From NCBI GenBank assembly GCA_025526915.1, contig JAHLKH010000249.1, positions 1-31,115 on the forward strand: a stretch of DNA of 31,115 nucleotides. The letters run 5' to 3'. The notes beneath the pieces are model-generated. The model made no database searches, was not told where the DNA came from, and was given only the letters and a program-made list of their open reading frames with translations. The stretch comes from Entophlyctis helioformis (lineage: Eukaryota > Chytridiomycota > Chytridiomycetes > Chytridiales > Chytriomycetaceae). Of this stretch, positions 1-9,900 are shown one piece after another (the first letter of the stretch is position 1; each line of letters opens with the position of its first letter). The position numbers and the translations under genes are program-made.

Positions 1-33
1 CTGTGAGGTGTATCGGTGGACTGGCAGATAACA

Positions 34-109
34 CTGCAGTAGGGCTCTTAGATTCATTGGTTACATGGAGCAGAGGGGGTTCGGGACTACCTGCAGTAGG
101 GCTCTTAGA
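34..109. repeat. 19-nt direct repeat pair upstream of the Fanzor gene
   Basis: CTGCAGTAGGGCTCTTAGA occurs at 34-52 and again, identical, at 91-109. A shorter match (CTGCAGTAG) lies at 301-309. The repeats precede the first recognisable Fanzor coding sequence and may belong to the 5' part of the element, but no second copy of this region is available in the window for comparison. Confidence 0.6.
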
Positions 110-147
110 GAGCAGCTGGGGAAGATGGCATTGCGCGTAGCAGGCAA

Positions 148-3100
148 ATGGCAATGGCGGGTCGCGTGGCCGGGTGCCGCGGCTTTACACTCACAGAGAA
201 GCAGTTGAACGCGCTCAAGAAGAAGCTCGCAAAGGCAGCTGAAAAAGGCCGAGGCGAGGAAGGAAAGCAAGGCCAACAGGACAAAGTCAGGCCGGCTTGC
301 CTGCAGTAGTATACCTACTGGCTCGAGACGGGTGTAAGTGATGTATGCTCTGCCACGGGTCTTGAGTATGCTTGCTGACATGCGTGTTTTTGACAGATAC
401 GTGTTTCGCTCACGACGGGCACTACGTTTGAAGCTTGAGAAGATGGGCCGCATCATTACAGCGCGATTCATGACCCTCGTTGCGGCCATCGGTGAGAAAG
501 TGCGAAAATCTAAAAGGATTGCGACCAACCGACCTGCTGCGACCACAACCAATCGACCTGCTGTTGATGAGACTGATTGTCCAAGCTTCAGTAAGCTGCT
601 GCAGGTACGATTTAGGATTGCCATTCTGCCTGTCTGCATTGCTTTGCATGTGCTGACTCAGAGGTTGGCGTGATATCCAGGCCTTGTTGTCGAGTGACTC
701 AAAGAGCATCAAGGTGCTCGGCAGCGAAGCCAGGAAGACGCCAAAGAAATGGACGCGCCGTCTGATCGTCGAGGACACATTTGCAAAGGTGTACTCGTTC
801 ACGGTCGGTGCTCGGCAAGCCGGGCTTATTGTGATCGGCGCCCTCATTGAGGATCTGCTCGATCTCGACCTGGATGCGCCGCTCCCCCCAAGTACCACAT
901 GTACAAGTGGTTCAAAGGAGAGCAGGTCAGGCACTGTTTCTTGGACCTTGACTTCAAGGGCATCGACAATCTCGGCGACCATGCCAGCATCGACGGCCTC
1001 GGCGGCGTGACCAAGGCGCAGTTCTTGTCTGGACGATTTACCCTCAGAAAGGACGTCCTTGCACACCTCATGTACGGTTCAAGTTGTTACAATCAGGAGA
1101 GCATGGACCCTCGCTTTGGAGACCCGGTACAGCTGGCAACGGGCACGACGCTCGAGATCTGTCTGCACGAGAAGGTCGAGAAGCCCAAGACGGCCGAGGA
1201 GTCAAAGGACACTGAGGATGACGAGGACGCCGAAGAGTATGAGGACATTGAGGATGTCGAGGACGCCGAAGAGTATGAGGACGTTGAGGATGTCAATGAG
1301 TATGAGGACGCCGAGGACATTGACGATGCTGAGGACGCCGATCAGCCCGACATTCACGAGCAGCCTGAGCAGCAAGCAGCAGCAGCAGGACCACCAGCAG
1401 TGCCGACAGCCAACCAGCTGCTCACGGCATTCATCAGCAGCACCTCTGGTGGCGAGACGTCCGTGACCTGCATGCTACGCCACTTGTCGTACATCTTTAC
1501 TGGCAAGCAGATGGCTAAGCCAGATTTGAAGATGGAGACGACCAACGCGTGGATCGTCACGGCCATGCAGCTGATGTTCCATCGCGAATGGACGCGGGGG
1601 ATGGTGCACACCAACGCGGTCAAGGTGTATGAGACCAAGAAAGGCAAGCAGCAGGACGTCGCGATCCCGAAGGACATGCAGCAGGACGTCGCGCAACAGC
1701 CGGCTCTACCATACCTCCTGGACGGCAGCTTCTGCCCGGACGCAGTGAATGACATCTTTAGCAACCTCGCCAGAGAAGTGTGCACCATACTCGCACGCAC
1801 TACATTGGAAGTCAGTTCGACCTGGCGGTTGATGCGGCCCTCCAGCTGGTACCCGGTGCATCTTACGCGCAGGCAGTAGCGTGGGTTAAGCACCTGAAAC
1901 AGCAAGCCAAGGATGCCAAGACCGCCAAGGCTGCTGTTGCCAAGGCTGCTGTTGCCAAGCGTGCTGCCACCGACAACACCGAGTCAGGACCATCGGCGGC
2001 CAAGAAAGTGAGGTGCGAGAGCGTTGCGCCAGCCCCATCGACGGCCGCTCAGGATGCCACCCCTTCTAAAGCAACTCACAAGAGAGACCGGTCCAGCACT
2101 CCGTCAGCCAATGAGGGTGCTGCGAACAAGAAGCCATGCCACAAGAAGACTGCCAAGGACGCCACGTCAAGCACGCCTTCAGACACGGAGGGCAAGGTCA
2201 CTGTCGAGTACCTCCAGCATTGGACGTGCTTGCTGCAATCATGCTCGATGAGTCGCTGTCGCAGATCGGAAGGTTCAACGCGCTGGTCAACCTTGGTGGA
2301 CGAAGGAGCATCAAGCTGTGCCCGCAGCCATCCAGCCGCGATCCATTCGTCCTTGTCACCGAGACCACGCTCTTTTGGTCGGTGATGGGGACAAAGGATG
2401 AGCGCATGAATGGCAAGCAGGATCCAGCACTGAATGGATTGCGAAAGCGTCTCCTGGCCGCGATCAGCAGTAGGTCGCACTTGTTTATGCCATGCTTACA
2501 TGATGAGATACTAACACTCCACTCTTCTCAAAGAGCCTGGCTCACAGGCCTTGACACTCGAGTCATTCAACAGCGAGATCGAGCGCGCGTTCAGCTCAAG
2601 CCGCGAGCTGTGTGTCATGGACATCCTGCTTCCTGGACTCGCCTCGGACAAGCGACGGTATCAAACGCCGGCAGAGGCCCAAGCAGATATGGACGCGGCC
2701 AACGCCAAGGCAAAAGAAGACGCCATAGCCAAGGCGACGCAAGGGACTGATTATCGGCATATGACTCACGAGCAGCGTGAGGAGCATATTCAGGCTGTGA
2801 TCAAGGCTGTGCGTCCAGCGAGACCAACCAAGCGGACACGGCTGAGCAACGTCATGACGGATGGATACACCATCTGCCACTGGCTCTCGATTATCGCACA
2901 GACCGTCTAGAGTCGCCTTGCAGTATGTGCCGTGCTTGAATGTTTTGGTGTACACATTGGTTCTGACCACTGCCTTGCTCTGCAGGTTCCAAACGAGCAT
3001 CCAATAAGGCGTTTTCTGCCCAGCTTCAAAGCCTCATTGATGCGACTAATACTGGTGACTGCGAGCCTGATTACCTGAATGGCACATGTGAGTTGCTGTG

Positions 3101-4524
3101 CCAATCCAGACGCACACTTGTTGTCCACACCGACTGACATGCCATCCACAGCCGCCGATCCAGCCGACCCATCAGCCGCCAAGCCAAAAGCGACCAATCC
3201 TGTAAGTCACTTGCCTGCCAACCTCGCGCATTGGTGCACATGCATTGTGCATTCCTCACTCATGTCATGGCATGACAGGCCAGCGCAACTTTAATGCATC
3301 CCAGCGACTGCCCAATGTTGCTGATGCCAACAAGCTGTTCACCAACAAGGACTTTGTTCGCGTTGTCAGCTTTGATTGGGGCAAGCGGTACCTGTATGGC
3401 GCGTCCAGCATGCTGGTCAATGTCGAGGACAAGACATACACGATGGAGTCCAACTACGTGCTCTCCTCTGGCATGGCACGAGCCGAGCACAGCCTTCAGC
3501 GGTGGTATGCATGCAATGACTCTGCCACGCGCACTCTTGACCAGATCAACTCACAGTGCCTGCCTCCTGTGCCAGGCTCAACAATCGATATGCTAAGGCA
3601 ACTGACGTCCACGAGGTTATTGCATTCAAGACAGCAAAGCATGCCGATCCAAACGTCAAGCCTGGCGAGAGAGCCTTTTGGGATCTGCGCTGCCATGCGT
3701 ACTGCACGCCATTCCTGAATGCACGGGTACGTTTTCCCTGTTTCTGGATGCTCATTGCCATGACCGCCATGCTGCTTGATCGCCTGCTGATTGCACTGCA
3801 TGGCATGGCATGGCATGGCATTCCACAGAAGGTCAAGGCCGAGCGTTTTTCCATGCGCAGCAACAGCATGTCTGATTGCGGAAACGCTCTTGAGGGCATC
3901 ATGAATCTGGCAGGATCGAAGACTGGAGAGCGCGCATCTCATGCATCTCAAGGCCTCCCTGTCGACCGAACAAAGTCGCAAAGGACAACATTCCCGTTGT
4001 GTGGGCATTTGGCATTGACTTTACAGGCCAAGGTGGCCGGCACGCTGTGTTTGAGAAGTTTCTCATCAGGCATCTGCGGTCGTCTGGATATGCCTACGTG
4101 CGTCTGATGCCACGCTGTCCATCCATCTGTGCACCAACTGACCACACGATCATGCACACACACACAGATCTACCGCTGCAACGAGAACCTGACCAGCCAG
4201 ATGTGTCCGCAGTGCAAGCAGCGGATCCCAGACAAGAACCGCACCAACCTGCGACGCTACGAGTGCATACCATGCAAGACCGTCTACCACCGCGACGTGC
4301 TTGGAGCCACCAACATCGGGATGGTCGCACAGGGGCATCTGTTCCATGGACAACGACCGCTCTACTTGACGCACACGCCAGTCGATCCGCCTGTCATCCA
4401 GCAGCCTCCAGCACCGGATCAGCCTGTCGACCAGCGGCGTCCAAGACAGCCACAGCGTCCAAGCACAGCGTCCAGACAGCCACAGCGTGCCAGCAAGTCA
4501 CCTGTCACTCATCCCACACAGTGA
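148..4524 (+). pseudogene. Fanzor (TnpB-like RNA-guided nuclease) gene, multi-exon, frame-broken
   Basis: The 3' half shows the Fanzor/TnpB core: a RuvC-I motif SFDWGKRYLYGA (Asp codon 3374-3376); the block IPVVWAFGIDFTG; NENLTSQMCPQC with the alternative Glu at 4183-4185; a zinc ribbon with Cys codons at 4204, 4213, 4264 and 4273; and HRDVLGATNIGM with the RuvC-III Asp at 4294-4296. The N-terminal half has a lysine-rich start, a long acidic repeat (about 1190-1350) and a KKPCHKK-type basic stretch. Introns are inferred at 605-680, 2470-2533, 2923-2985, 3202-3278, about 3503-3573, 3727-3830 and about 4100-4167. Comparison with the right copy shows lesions near 890 (C run), 1793, 2205, 3278 and 3975 (frameshifts) and a TAG at 2908-2910. 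The start codon is uncertain (148 or 154). Known Fanzors are RNA-guided DNA endonucleases; activity from this copy is unlikely. Confidence 0.8.
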
Positions 4525-4533
4525 CTTGTTTGA

Positions 4534-5806
4534 CTACCACACTTTGAATCGGGGCACCTCCCGATCGACCAATAGGGTCACTTCAATAGAAGGTGAGCAT
4601 CTCGTTGGATGTGCCTCGCCCGCCTGTCGTCGCATGCTCTTGCTGACTCGAACCTTCCATCGTGTGATATGCGGGTTTGCATTCGACGCCTCTCGGGTCG
4701 AATTTAATTCCAAAATTCTTGGTAATTGTATGAATATCGGGCCCAAGAATGTATTATTGCGGGAACGCCTTTGGAGGGGTTGGCAAAGAAGGGGGCAGAG
4801 GAAGGGGGCAGAGGAAGGGATCGGCGGTGGGATTGGTGGCGGCGCTGATCCAGAAGCCGCCAACTGTCTTTTCATGTCTACAAGCTCCTTCTGCGCTGCC
4901 TCGAGTGCTTCGGACAGTTGTGCGATCCTGGCCTCGTTGGCGCTCGTCTCGCTCTGCAGCCGCTCGACCGCGTCGTCGAGGGCCATGCTCTTGTTTTTGG
5001 AGTTGCGACTCGTTCGCCAAGTCTCGCCAACTGCGTCCCCGTCGATGCACATGGCCGCGTAACGTATCAGTATTGTATGCCAGAGTGACCAGATCGCTTG
5101 TCCATCCTGGACGATTGTTCAAATAGGCCAAGCCAAGCCAAGCCAAGCCAAGCCAAGCCAAGCCAAGCCAAGCCAAACCATGCCATGCCAAGCCAAGCGC
5201 CATACCTATTGTCAGGGCCGTGACTGTAAAGATGATGCTTTCGGACATAAAGTCTGAGCCCAGTTCAACGGCTCTGATGTCGTTGAGCGGCCGGATCGGC
5301 TCGACGATCTTGTAGTCCAGGAACCGCATCTTGAGGCCCATATCGACTCGATGGTACATCTGTCGCGCAGGTGAGTGGCAGTCGGCGACCGCATCGCCAG
5401 GCCAGCCACACAGATGGGACTCACCTGCGCCACACCGATGCAGAAGTCCTTGAACTTTGGGTTGGTCTAGCAGAGTGCCGTGAGGCGGAGAGGGTCGTGG
5501 TTAGCACATGAGGCTGGCGATTGACCAACGCCGGGCTGGCTGGCAGACCAACCTTTGCCTGGGTGCGGTGCGGTCAAGTGCGGTGCGGTGCAAGCTGGGT
5601 CAGTCGGCTGTTTAATGAGCTGGCACCAGATAAACAGCACCGGGCGACGGCGGCATCGTGAGGCGAGCTGGCAGCCGTCGATGGGCAACCCGGTGCGTGT
5701 GGGCATGCAAGGGCCACTGCAGACTGACTCTGGCTTTGATGGTGTTTGCAAGCGGCTTCGACAGCGTCTTGATGAGCAGACTGCCGAGCTTGACGGTGGT
5801 GGCCAT
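4534..5806 (-). CDS. OPA3: OPA3-like mitochondrial protein with element-derived C-terminus
   Basis: Four exons join in phase: 5729-5806, 5425-5466, 5206-5359 and 4534-5030 (256 aa). The product starts MATTVKLGSLLIKTLSKPLA and continues with NPKFKDFCIGVAQ, MYHRVDMGLKMRFLDYK and a hydrophobic segment (SESIIFTVTALTIG), then GETWRTSRNS and a coiled coil (about residues 105-150). This is the order seen in OPA3 family proteins, which act at mitochondrial membranes. A proline-rich stretch follows. The frame has no stop in host DNA; it crosses 4743 and uses 69 codons antisense to the Fanzor tail, ending at a TAG at 4534-4536. The normal C-terminus has therefore probably been replaced by the insertion. 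Intron 3 carries an AGCCA minisatellite. The start codon is 34 bp from that of divergent NDUFB7. Confidence 0.85.
4541..4743 (+). ncRNA. Candidate Fanzor guide-RNA (omega RNA/fRNA) scaffold at element 3' end
   Basis: This non-coding tail begins 17 nt after the Fanzor stop codon and ends at the element boundary. By hand alignment it differs from the right copy's tail at about 16 of about 203 positions, far fewer than the neighbouring introns and C-terminal codons. Visible structure includes a 7-bp stem (ATTCGAC 4680-4686 with GTCGAAT about 4697-4703) and a small CCAA/TTGG hairpin (about 4710-4722) just before the terminal motif. In studied Fanzor/TnpB systems the scaffold RNA comes from the 3' end of the element and the guide from the flanking DNA; if so here, the guide would begin at 4744 with CAAGAATGTATT. 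It also overlaps the antisense 3' end of OPA3. The assignment is inference from position and conservation. Confidence 0.45.
5127..5198. repeat. AGCCA minisatellite in OPA3 intron 3
   Basis: About nine tandem copies of the pentamer AGCCA run from 5127 and degrade into variant copies (AACCATGCC) to about 5198. The array sits inside the last OPA3 intron (5031-5205), next to its 5' splice site at 5205. Confidence 0.9.
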
Positions 5807-5840
5807 GTGTTGGTGTTTGCGAGACGAACCAAATCTCAAC
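5807..5840. promoter_or_regulatory. 34-bp divergent intergenic space between OPA3 and NDUFB7
   Basis: The two start codons (OPA3 on - at 5806, NDUFB7 on + at 5841) are separated by 34 bp. Transcription start sites must lie inside this gap or within the opposite gene, so the 5' ends of the transcripts probably overlap or share a bidirectional core promoter. No TATA box is visible. Confidence 0.45.
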
Positions 5841-6651
5841 ATGGCGGCTGGTCACACGACGACGACGCTTCGCCTCGTAAGTGCCCGCGAGCCCGCAGTG
5901 CTTGGGTGCTGCTCGTGCGCCTGCCGCTGTTCCTGCCAAAGCGGGCGGTATGGCTGGCTGGCGTGCTGGCTTGTGGGCTGCCCGGCAGGCTTGCTTGTCG
6001 GCCGCATGGACGGGCAGACACTGGCCTCGTTGAAGGGAGCGTCTGCTCATCTGCCAAGCCAGCCAGCCAGCCAGCCAGCGAACCGGCCGGCCAGCCCTGT
6101 GAGGGCCGCCGTGTTGGCCAAGTGCAGGCTGACGACTGCTTTCTCGGGCCCGCACAAACACACCAACACACCAACACACCAACACACCGACGCACCGACG
6201 CACCGACCCACCAACTGCGGCGCTGCATGGGCCGTCTCCAGCAACGTACATTACCCAGGCCGAGCTCAACAAGACGCAGATCCCGCTCGCCTGGCGCGAC
6301 TACTGCGCTCACTTGCTGCCCGAGCTCAACAAGTGCCGCAGAGACAGCATGTTCATGCCGTGGAAGTGCGAGGAGGAGAGAGTCACCTGGATGAAGTGCC
6401 AGTACGACGAGTAAGTGCATTGCTGTCTGCGCTCTGCCAGCCTCTTTGGCTCGGCCATATTATCGCTGCAGCCTGCATTTTGGTGTGCGATCGCGAGCAT
6501 GACGAACCTGAACGTCACGACGGGCGAGCAGGTCCAACTGACACTGTGACGATCGCCTGCAATGGACAGCTACCAACGGAGAATGCGCAAGCTGGAACGG
6601 CGCAAGGCGGCCCGCGAGCTCGCTCTTGCAGATGCCGCTGCCGATGTTTGA
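5841..6651 (+). CDS. NDUFB7: NADH:ubiquinone oxidoreductase subunit NDUFB7 (complex I)
   Basis: Three exons (5841-5876, 6259-6410, 6570-6651) give 89 aa with consistent phases and canonical gtaagt donors. Exon 2 encodes IPLAWRDYCAHLLPELNKCR, then MPWKCEEERVTWMKCQYDE, the two CX9C (CHCH) pairs that define NDUFB7/B18, an accessory subunit on the intermembrane-space side of mitochondrial complex I. Exon 3 gives the basic helix YQRRMRKLERRKAARE and an acidic end. The length fits the family (fungal members about 80-110 aa). The short first exon (MAAGHTTTTLRL) is the least certain part. Its presence indicates a complete respiratory complex I. Intron 1 (5877-6258) is unusually long and repetitive. 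Confidence 0.9.
6154..6211. repeat. Tandem ACACACCAAC/GACGCACC repeat in NDUFB7 intron 1
   Basis: Several head-to-tail copies of a roughly 10-nt unit (ACACCAACAC) pass into a related 8-nt unit (CACCGACG). They lie inside the 382-nt first intron of NDUFB7 close to its 3' splice site at 6258. Confidence 0.8.
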
Positions 6652-6986
6652 ATGCGGCACAGCCATCCCCATCCCCATCCACATCCCCATCTACATACAA
6701 CCTTGCCGCCAGAATCAGCAGAGCAGAACCAGCAGCACCACACTCTCCAACCGACCAACCGGCAGTTTCAACGCGCTGGACCGCAGCTTGTCCGTTTCTT
6801 ACGTTGTCTCTCGTCTTCCTGTGGCCGGCCAGATCTCTCGTGGCCATGCTGGAACTTTGGGCGAATGAACGAGCACTTTTCAAGCCGCAGCGACCAGCGT
6901 GGACCACCCGTGTTCTGGCATGAGTTTCTTTTTATAGTGCGAATGTGAGAAGAGTGAGGGTGAGGGACTGATGTGCAATTCCATGT
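6652..6986. other. Convergent intergenic region, NDUFB7/EFR3
   Basis: These 335 nt separate the stop codons of NDUFB7 (+) and EFR3 (-). The region holds CCCCATCC-type short repeats at about 6665-6695 and no coding sequence, RNA gene or mobile-element fragment that I can recognise. It presumably contains both 3' untranslated regions. Confidence 0.6.
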
Positions 6987-9900
6987 CTATGAGCTGGTCT
7001 CGAGACCAAGCATGTCAGGCTCGCGAAGCTTGACGCCCTTGAGACTGCCGACGCTGTCAGAGGTGCGCATACGCTGTTGGCTGATGCTGCGTGCGCGGCC
7101 AAGTCCCGGAGTTGCTTGTGCCTCCTTGGCAGACTCTTTTGACCGAACAGTCAGCCAGTCCATCTCGACAGAGTCGACCTTGACGCGGAACGCGCCAGAC
7201 GGCGATGGTCGGATCGAAGGCGTGGTGTTGTGGACACTGCCACTGGCAGTGTTGACAGATGGGGGGCTGGAGGCAGCGGCGGCAGCAGCGGCAGCGGCAG
7301 CGGCAGCAGAGTGACCCGATTTTCTGTTGGTTGGTTCGATGGTGCATGCAAGCAAGATCATCGTTAGTCGCCATCGACTTTCACAGGCGGTCTGCTCAGA
7401 CAAAAACGAGCAACACAGTCGCGGATTCTTACCCAAACGTCACGGCAATCGACTTGAGCAGAGACGACACGTTTTCCTTTGAAGCACCCGTTGCCTCTGC
7501 AGTGATGGCGTCAATGTCGAGGTTGGATGTGTCCAGGATCTTGCCAGACTCGGCAACCGTCTTTGGCTCGTTGGCAAGCGCATCCTTCATGTCTTCGATG
7601 CGGATTGTGGTCACGGGCATTTCAGACGCTGATCCAACTGAGCGAAGCGAGGACGGCGTATGCTTCATGTGAGTGGGAGAGGGCGTCCGGCGATGGGATT
7701 GGCGGCGGCCAAGGCCAGCAGGGTTGGCATCTGGAACACCAAGACGCGTTGATTCACGGCGGATAACTGAGTACAGACCAAGGAGTGTGGCACGGACATG
7801 TCAGTTGTCGCATGCAGCATCGGAACCGCAGCCACAGGTGGGTGGCATCAACGGCAAAGGCTGAAAGAGTGAGTGTACTTACGCGGACGGCCGTTGGCAC
7901 CATTTGCAGCAGCTGGCACTTCCCATGGGAGCGCATTGGCAGACAAACGCGGCTCGATGCCCTCAATGTCCTTGAGGCGAGAGTCGGCAACGAGCAGGCC
8001 GATCACCTTGGGGCGAGACATCAGGCTGCTGTCTGGTGTGCGGAGCTCGTTTGCCAGAGTGCCTTCGGTCTCGCTGAATGCCCGTGTACCCAGCAGCTGC
8101 AGTGCCTCTGCGGTCAACTCAAACCCAGGCGACCACTGCAGGTTGTTGAGGCGGGCCTGCTTGATACCAGACGCATACTCCACAAGCTCCGAGATGCCCA
8201 GCTGTGTGCCGGCCACAACAAAGTACTCTGTCACGAGGCTGGCAATGGCACGTCGATGTGCTGCAGACGTCACGCGCCCGTCCGTGACATGGTTCTGGAG
8301 GCGGAACAGAACAGGCACGCTCATGTACAGATCCTCGTGAGCCAGTTGACTCAACATCTGTGCGGCAACCAGTCCAAAGGACACGTAGTCGGCCGGATTG
8401 TTGGTTTCCCGCAGCGCGCCTTCGAACATGGTCCGCCAGAGTGTGGAGTGGAACTGTGCACGCAAACAGCGCATTCAGAGCAACAGCGTGTCAGCAACCA
8501 GTGCCAGCCTCGCCAATGACGCAGCGCCAACCAAGACATCCCAAACAAACGAGCAAGGCACATACAGACGCAATGCTTTGACACTCGGCGCGCTCCTTCC
8601 ACATTGGAGGGACGAGATACAGCGCCTTGGACAAGAAGGGATGGTAGAGCAGCCGCACATCTGCACCAGAGCAACAATAAAAGACATTGTCAGTCTGGCC
8701 ATCCGCCATCCCAATCCAATAGTGCTCGCGATAGAGCGGCCAGCTCACCGGCGGCTGGGTGGGACAGAGCGCGCAGGGTTGGCGCGACCAAATCAAACGA
8801 GATGGCCGTGGGCACAATCGAGTGGCGCTTTTCATGGCCTGTACGTTGATTGCCGTACACCGACAGAACTTGGTCGAGCGAGCGGAGGATAAGGCCGCAC
8901 GAGAGCGGGGTTTCGTATTCGCCTTGGAGGCGATTCACGAGGAACGAGAGAATGTCATTGATCTGGTTCGGGTACGCCAGGTGGTACGCCAACGAGCCTG
9001 AACATTCAAGCAGCGTGTCAGCGGCTGTGCAAGGCCAAGCAGGTACAGGACAGAGGCTGCTTGGACTTTGACACTCTCGACCAAATGCACATACCGATGG
9101 CTTCAACCAGAGACTGCTGCAGTTTTGCCTGGGAAGCCATAAAGGCCTGATCCAGGGTTTGAGGCATCTCTGCAGAGGATTTGAGATGGCGCACAAACGT
9201 CTCCAATAGCTCGGGGATCGTGAGGCCGGCAATGCCCTCTCCATCCGAAATCAGGAACGTGAGAATGCGGGTGACGGTTGTTTTGCTGCTGGGCTGCGCA
9301 TCCGACTCGAGGCGCTCCAGCATGAGCGATAGGATCACATAGTGGTACTGGGACTGGTAAAGTGCGCCATGCATGTGTCAGCGCACGTGCTGCTATCGAA
9401 AAGGCCGATGCAAATAGGGGCAAGCGTGTCGGACGCACCTGTACCACAGCGGTGATGGACTGGATCACATCAAGGGCATAGCCTGTCGAGCTCCACACCT
9501 TGCGATCGTCCAGGTACCTGCCAAAACGGAAAAAGTGTGGGGGGCGAGTCCAAGTCAGCAGCCCCGTACGGATCGCAATGAAACCAAGCAAGCGTCGCAT
9601 CGTCTATACCTGACAACCACAATCAGAAACTCTTTGAGATTGGCAACGTTCGCCTGGCTAAAGAGACCCTTGATGCAGGTTTTTGCCGAGTGCTTGAGCT
9701 CGTCATCGGTAATAAGCTCGTCCGTGATGGATGCACGCTTCGAAAAGATGCTGGGCGATAACGCGTCGCCGGTCTCTGGACGCCGCCGAGATGCACCCAT
9801 GTTGGCCAGAATGGCAGGCACAATCTTTTGGATGTACGGCTGCAGGTTTGGGCTCAGCATAAAAGAGTCACTGCCGCAAACGGCCTCGAGCGCCTTCAGG

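Larger units (their letters stand above)
1..4743 (+). mobile_element. Fanzor element, left copy (5' end outside window)
   Basis: The element holds a decayed Fanzor gene on the + strand followed by a conserved non-coding tail. Its 3' end is set at 4743 because homology with the copy at 26368-31115 (reverse strand) stops there: both end in ATTGTATGAATATCGGGCC and then run into unrelated host sequence. The 5' end is not visible, so terminal repeats and target-site duplication cannot be assessed. No transposase, reverse transcriptase or integrase was seen next to the nuclease gene. Fanzors are known as TnpB relatives carried by varied eukaryotic transposons; which transposon type carries this one is not apparent. 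Confidence 0.8.

Noticed and set aside
1190..1365. Tandem acidic-codon repeats considered as a CRISPR-like array
   Set aside because: The repeat unit has no unique spacers, is in frame with the Fanzor gene and encodes a charged linker; CRISPR arrays are not expected in a fungal nuclear genome.
3550..3640. Apparent frameshift after the HSLQRW residues, present in both Fanzor copies
   Set aside because: An intron with donor GTATGC (about 3503) and acceptor TGCCAG restores the frame with matching phase in both copies, so it is splicing and not a mutation.
4500..4760. Possible bacterial IS200/IS605-type element with a TnpA gene
   Set aside because: No Y1 transposase (HUH) motif was seen, the nuclease gene has spliceosomal introns, and all neighbours are fungal genes.
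6030..6110. CCAGCCAGCCAG repeats as a possible mobile-element terminus
   Set aside because: They are simple-sequence repeats inside the NDUFB7 intron, with no paired copy or flanking duplication.
5658..6923. A 421-codon + strand frame across OPA3 exon 1 and NDUFB7
   Set aside because: It runs through repeats and introns in the wrong frame; the spliced NDUFB7 model in another frame carries the family cysteines.
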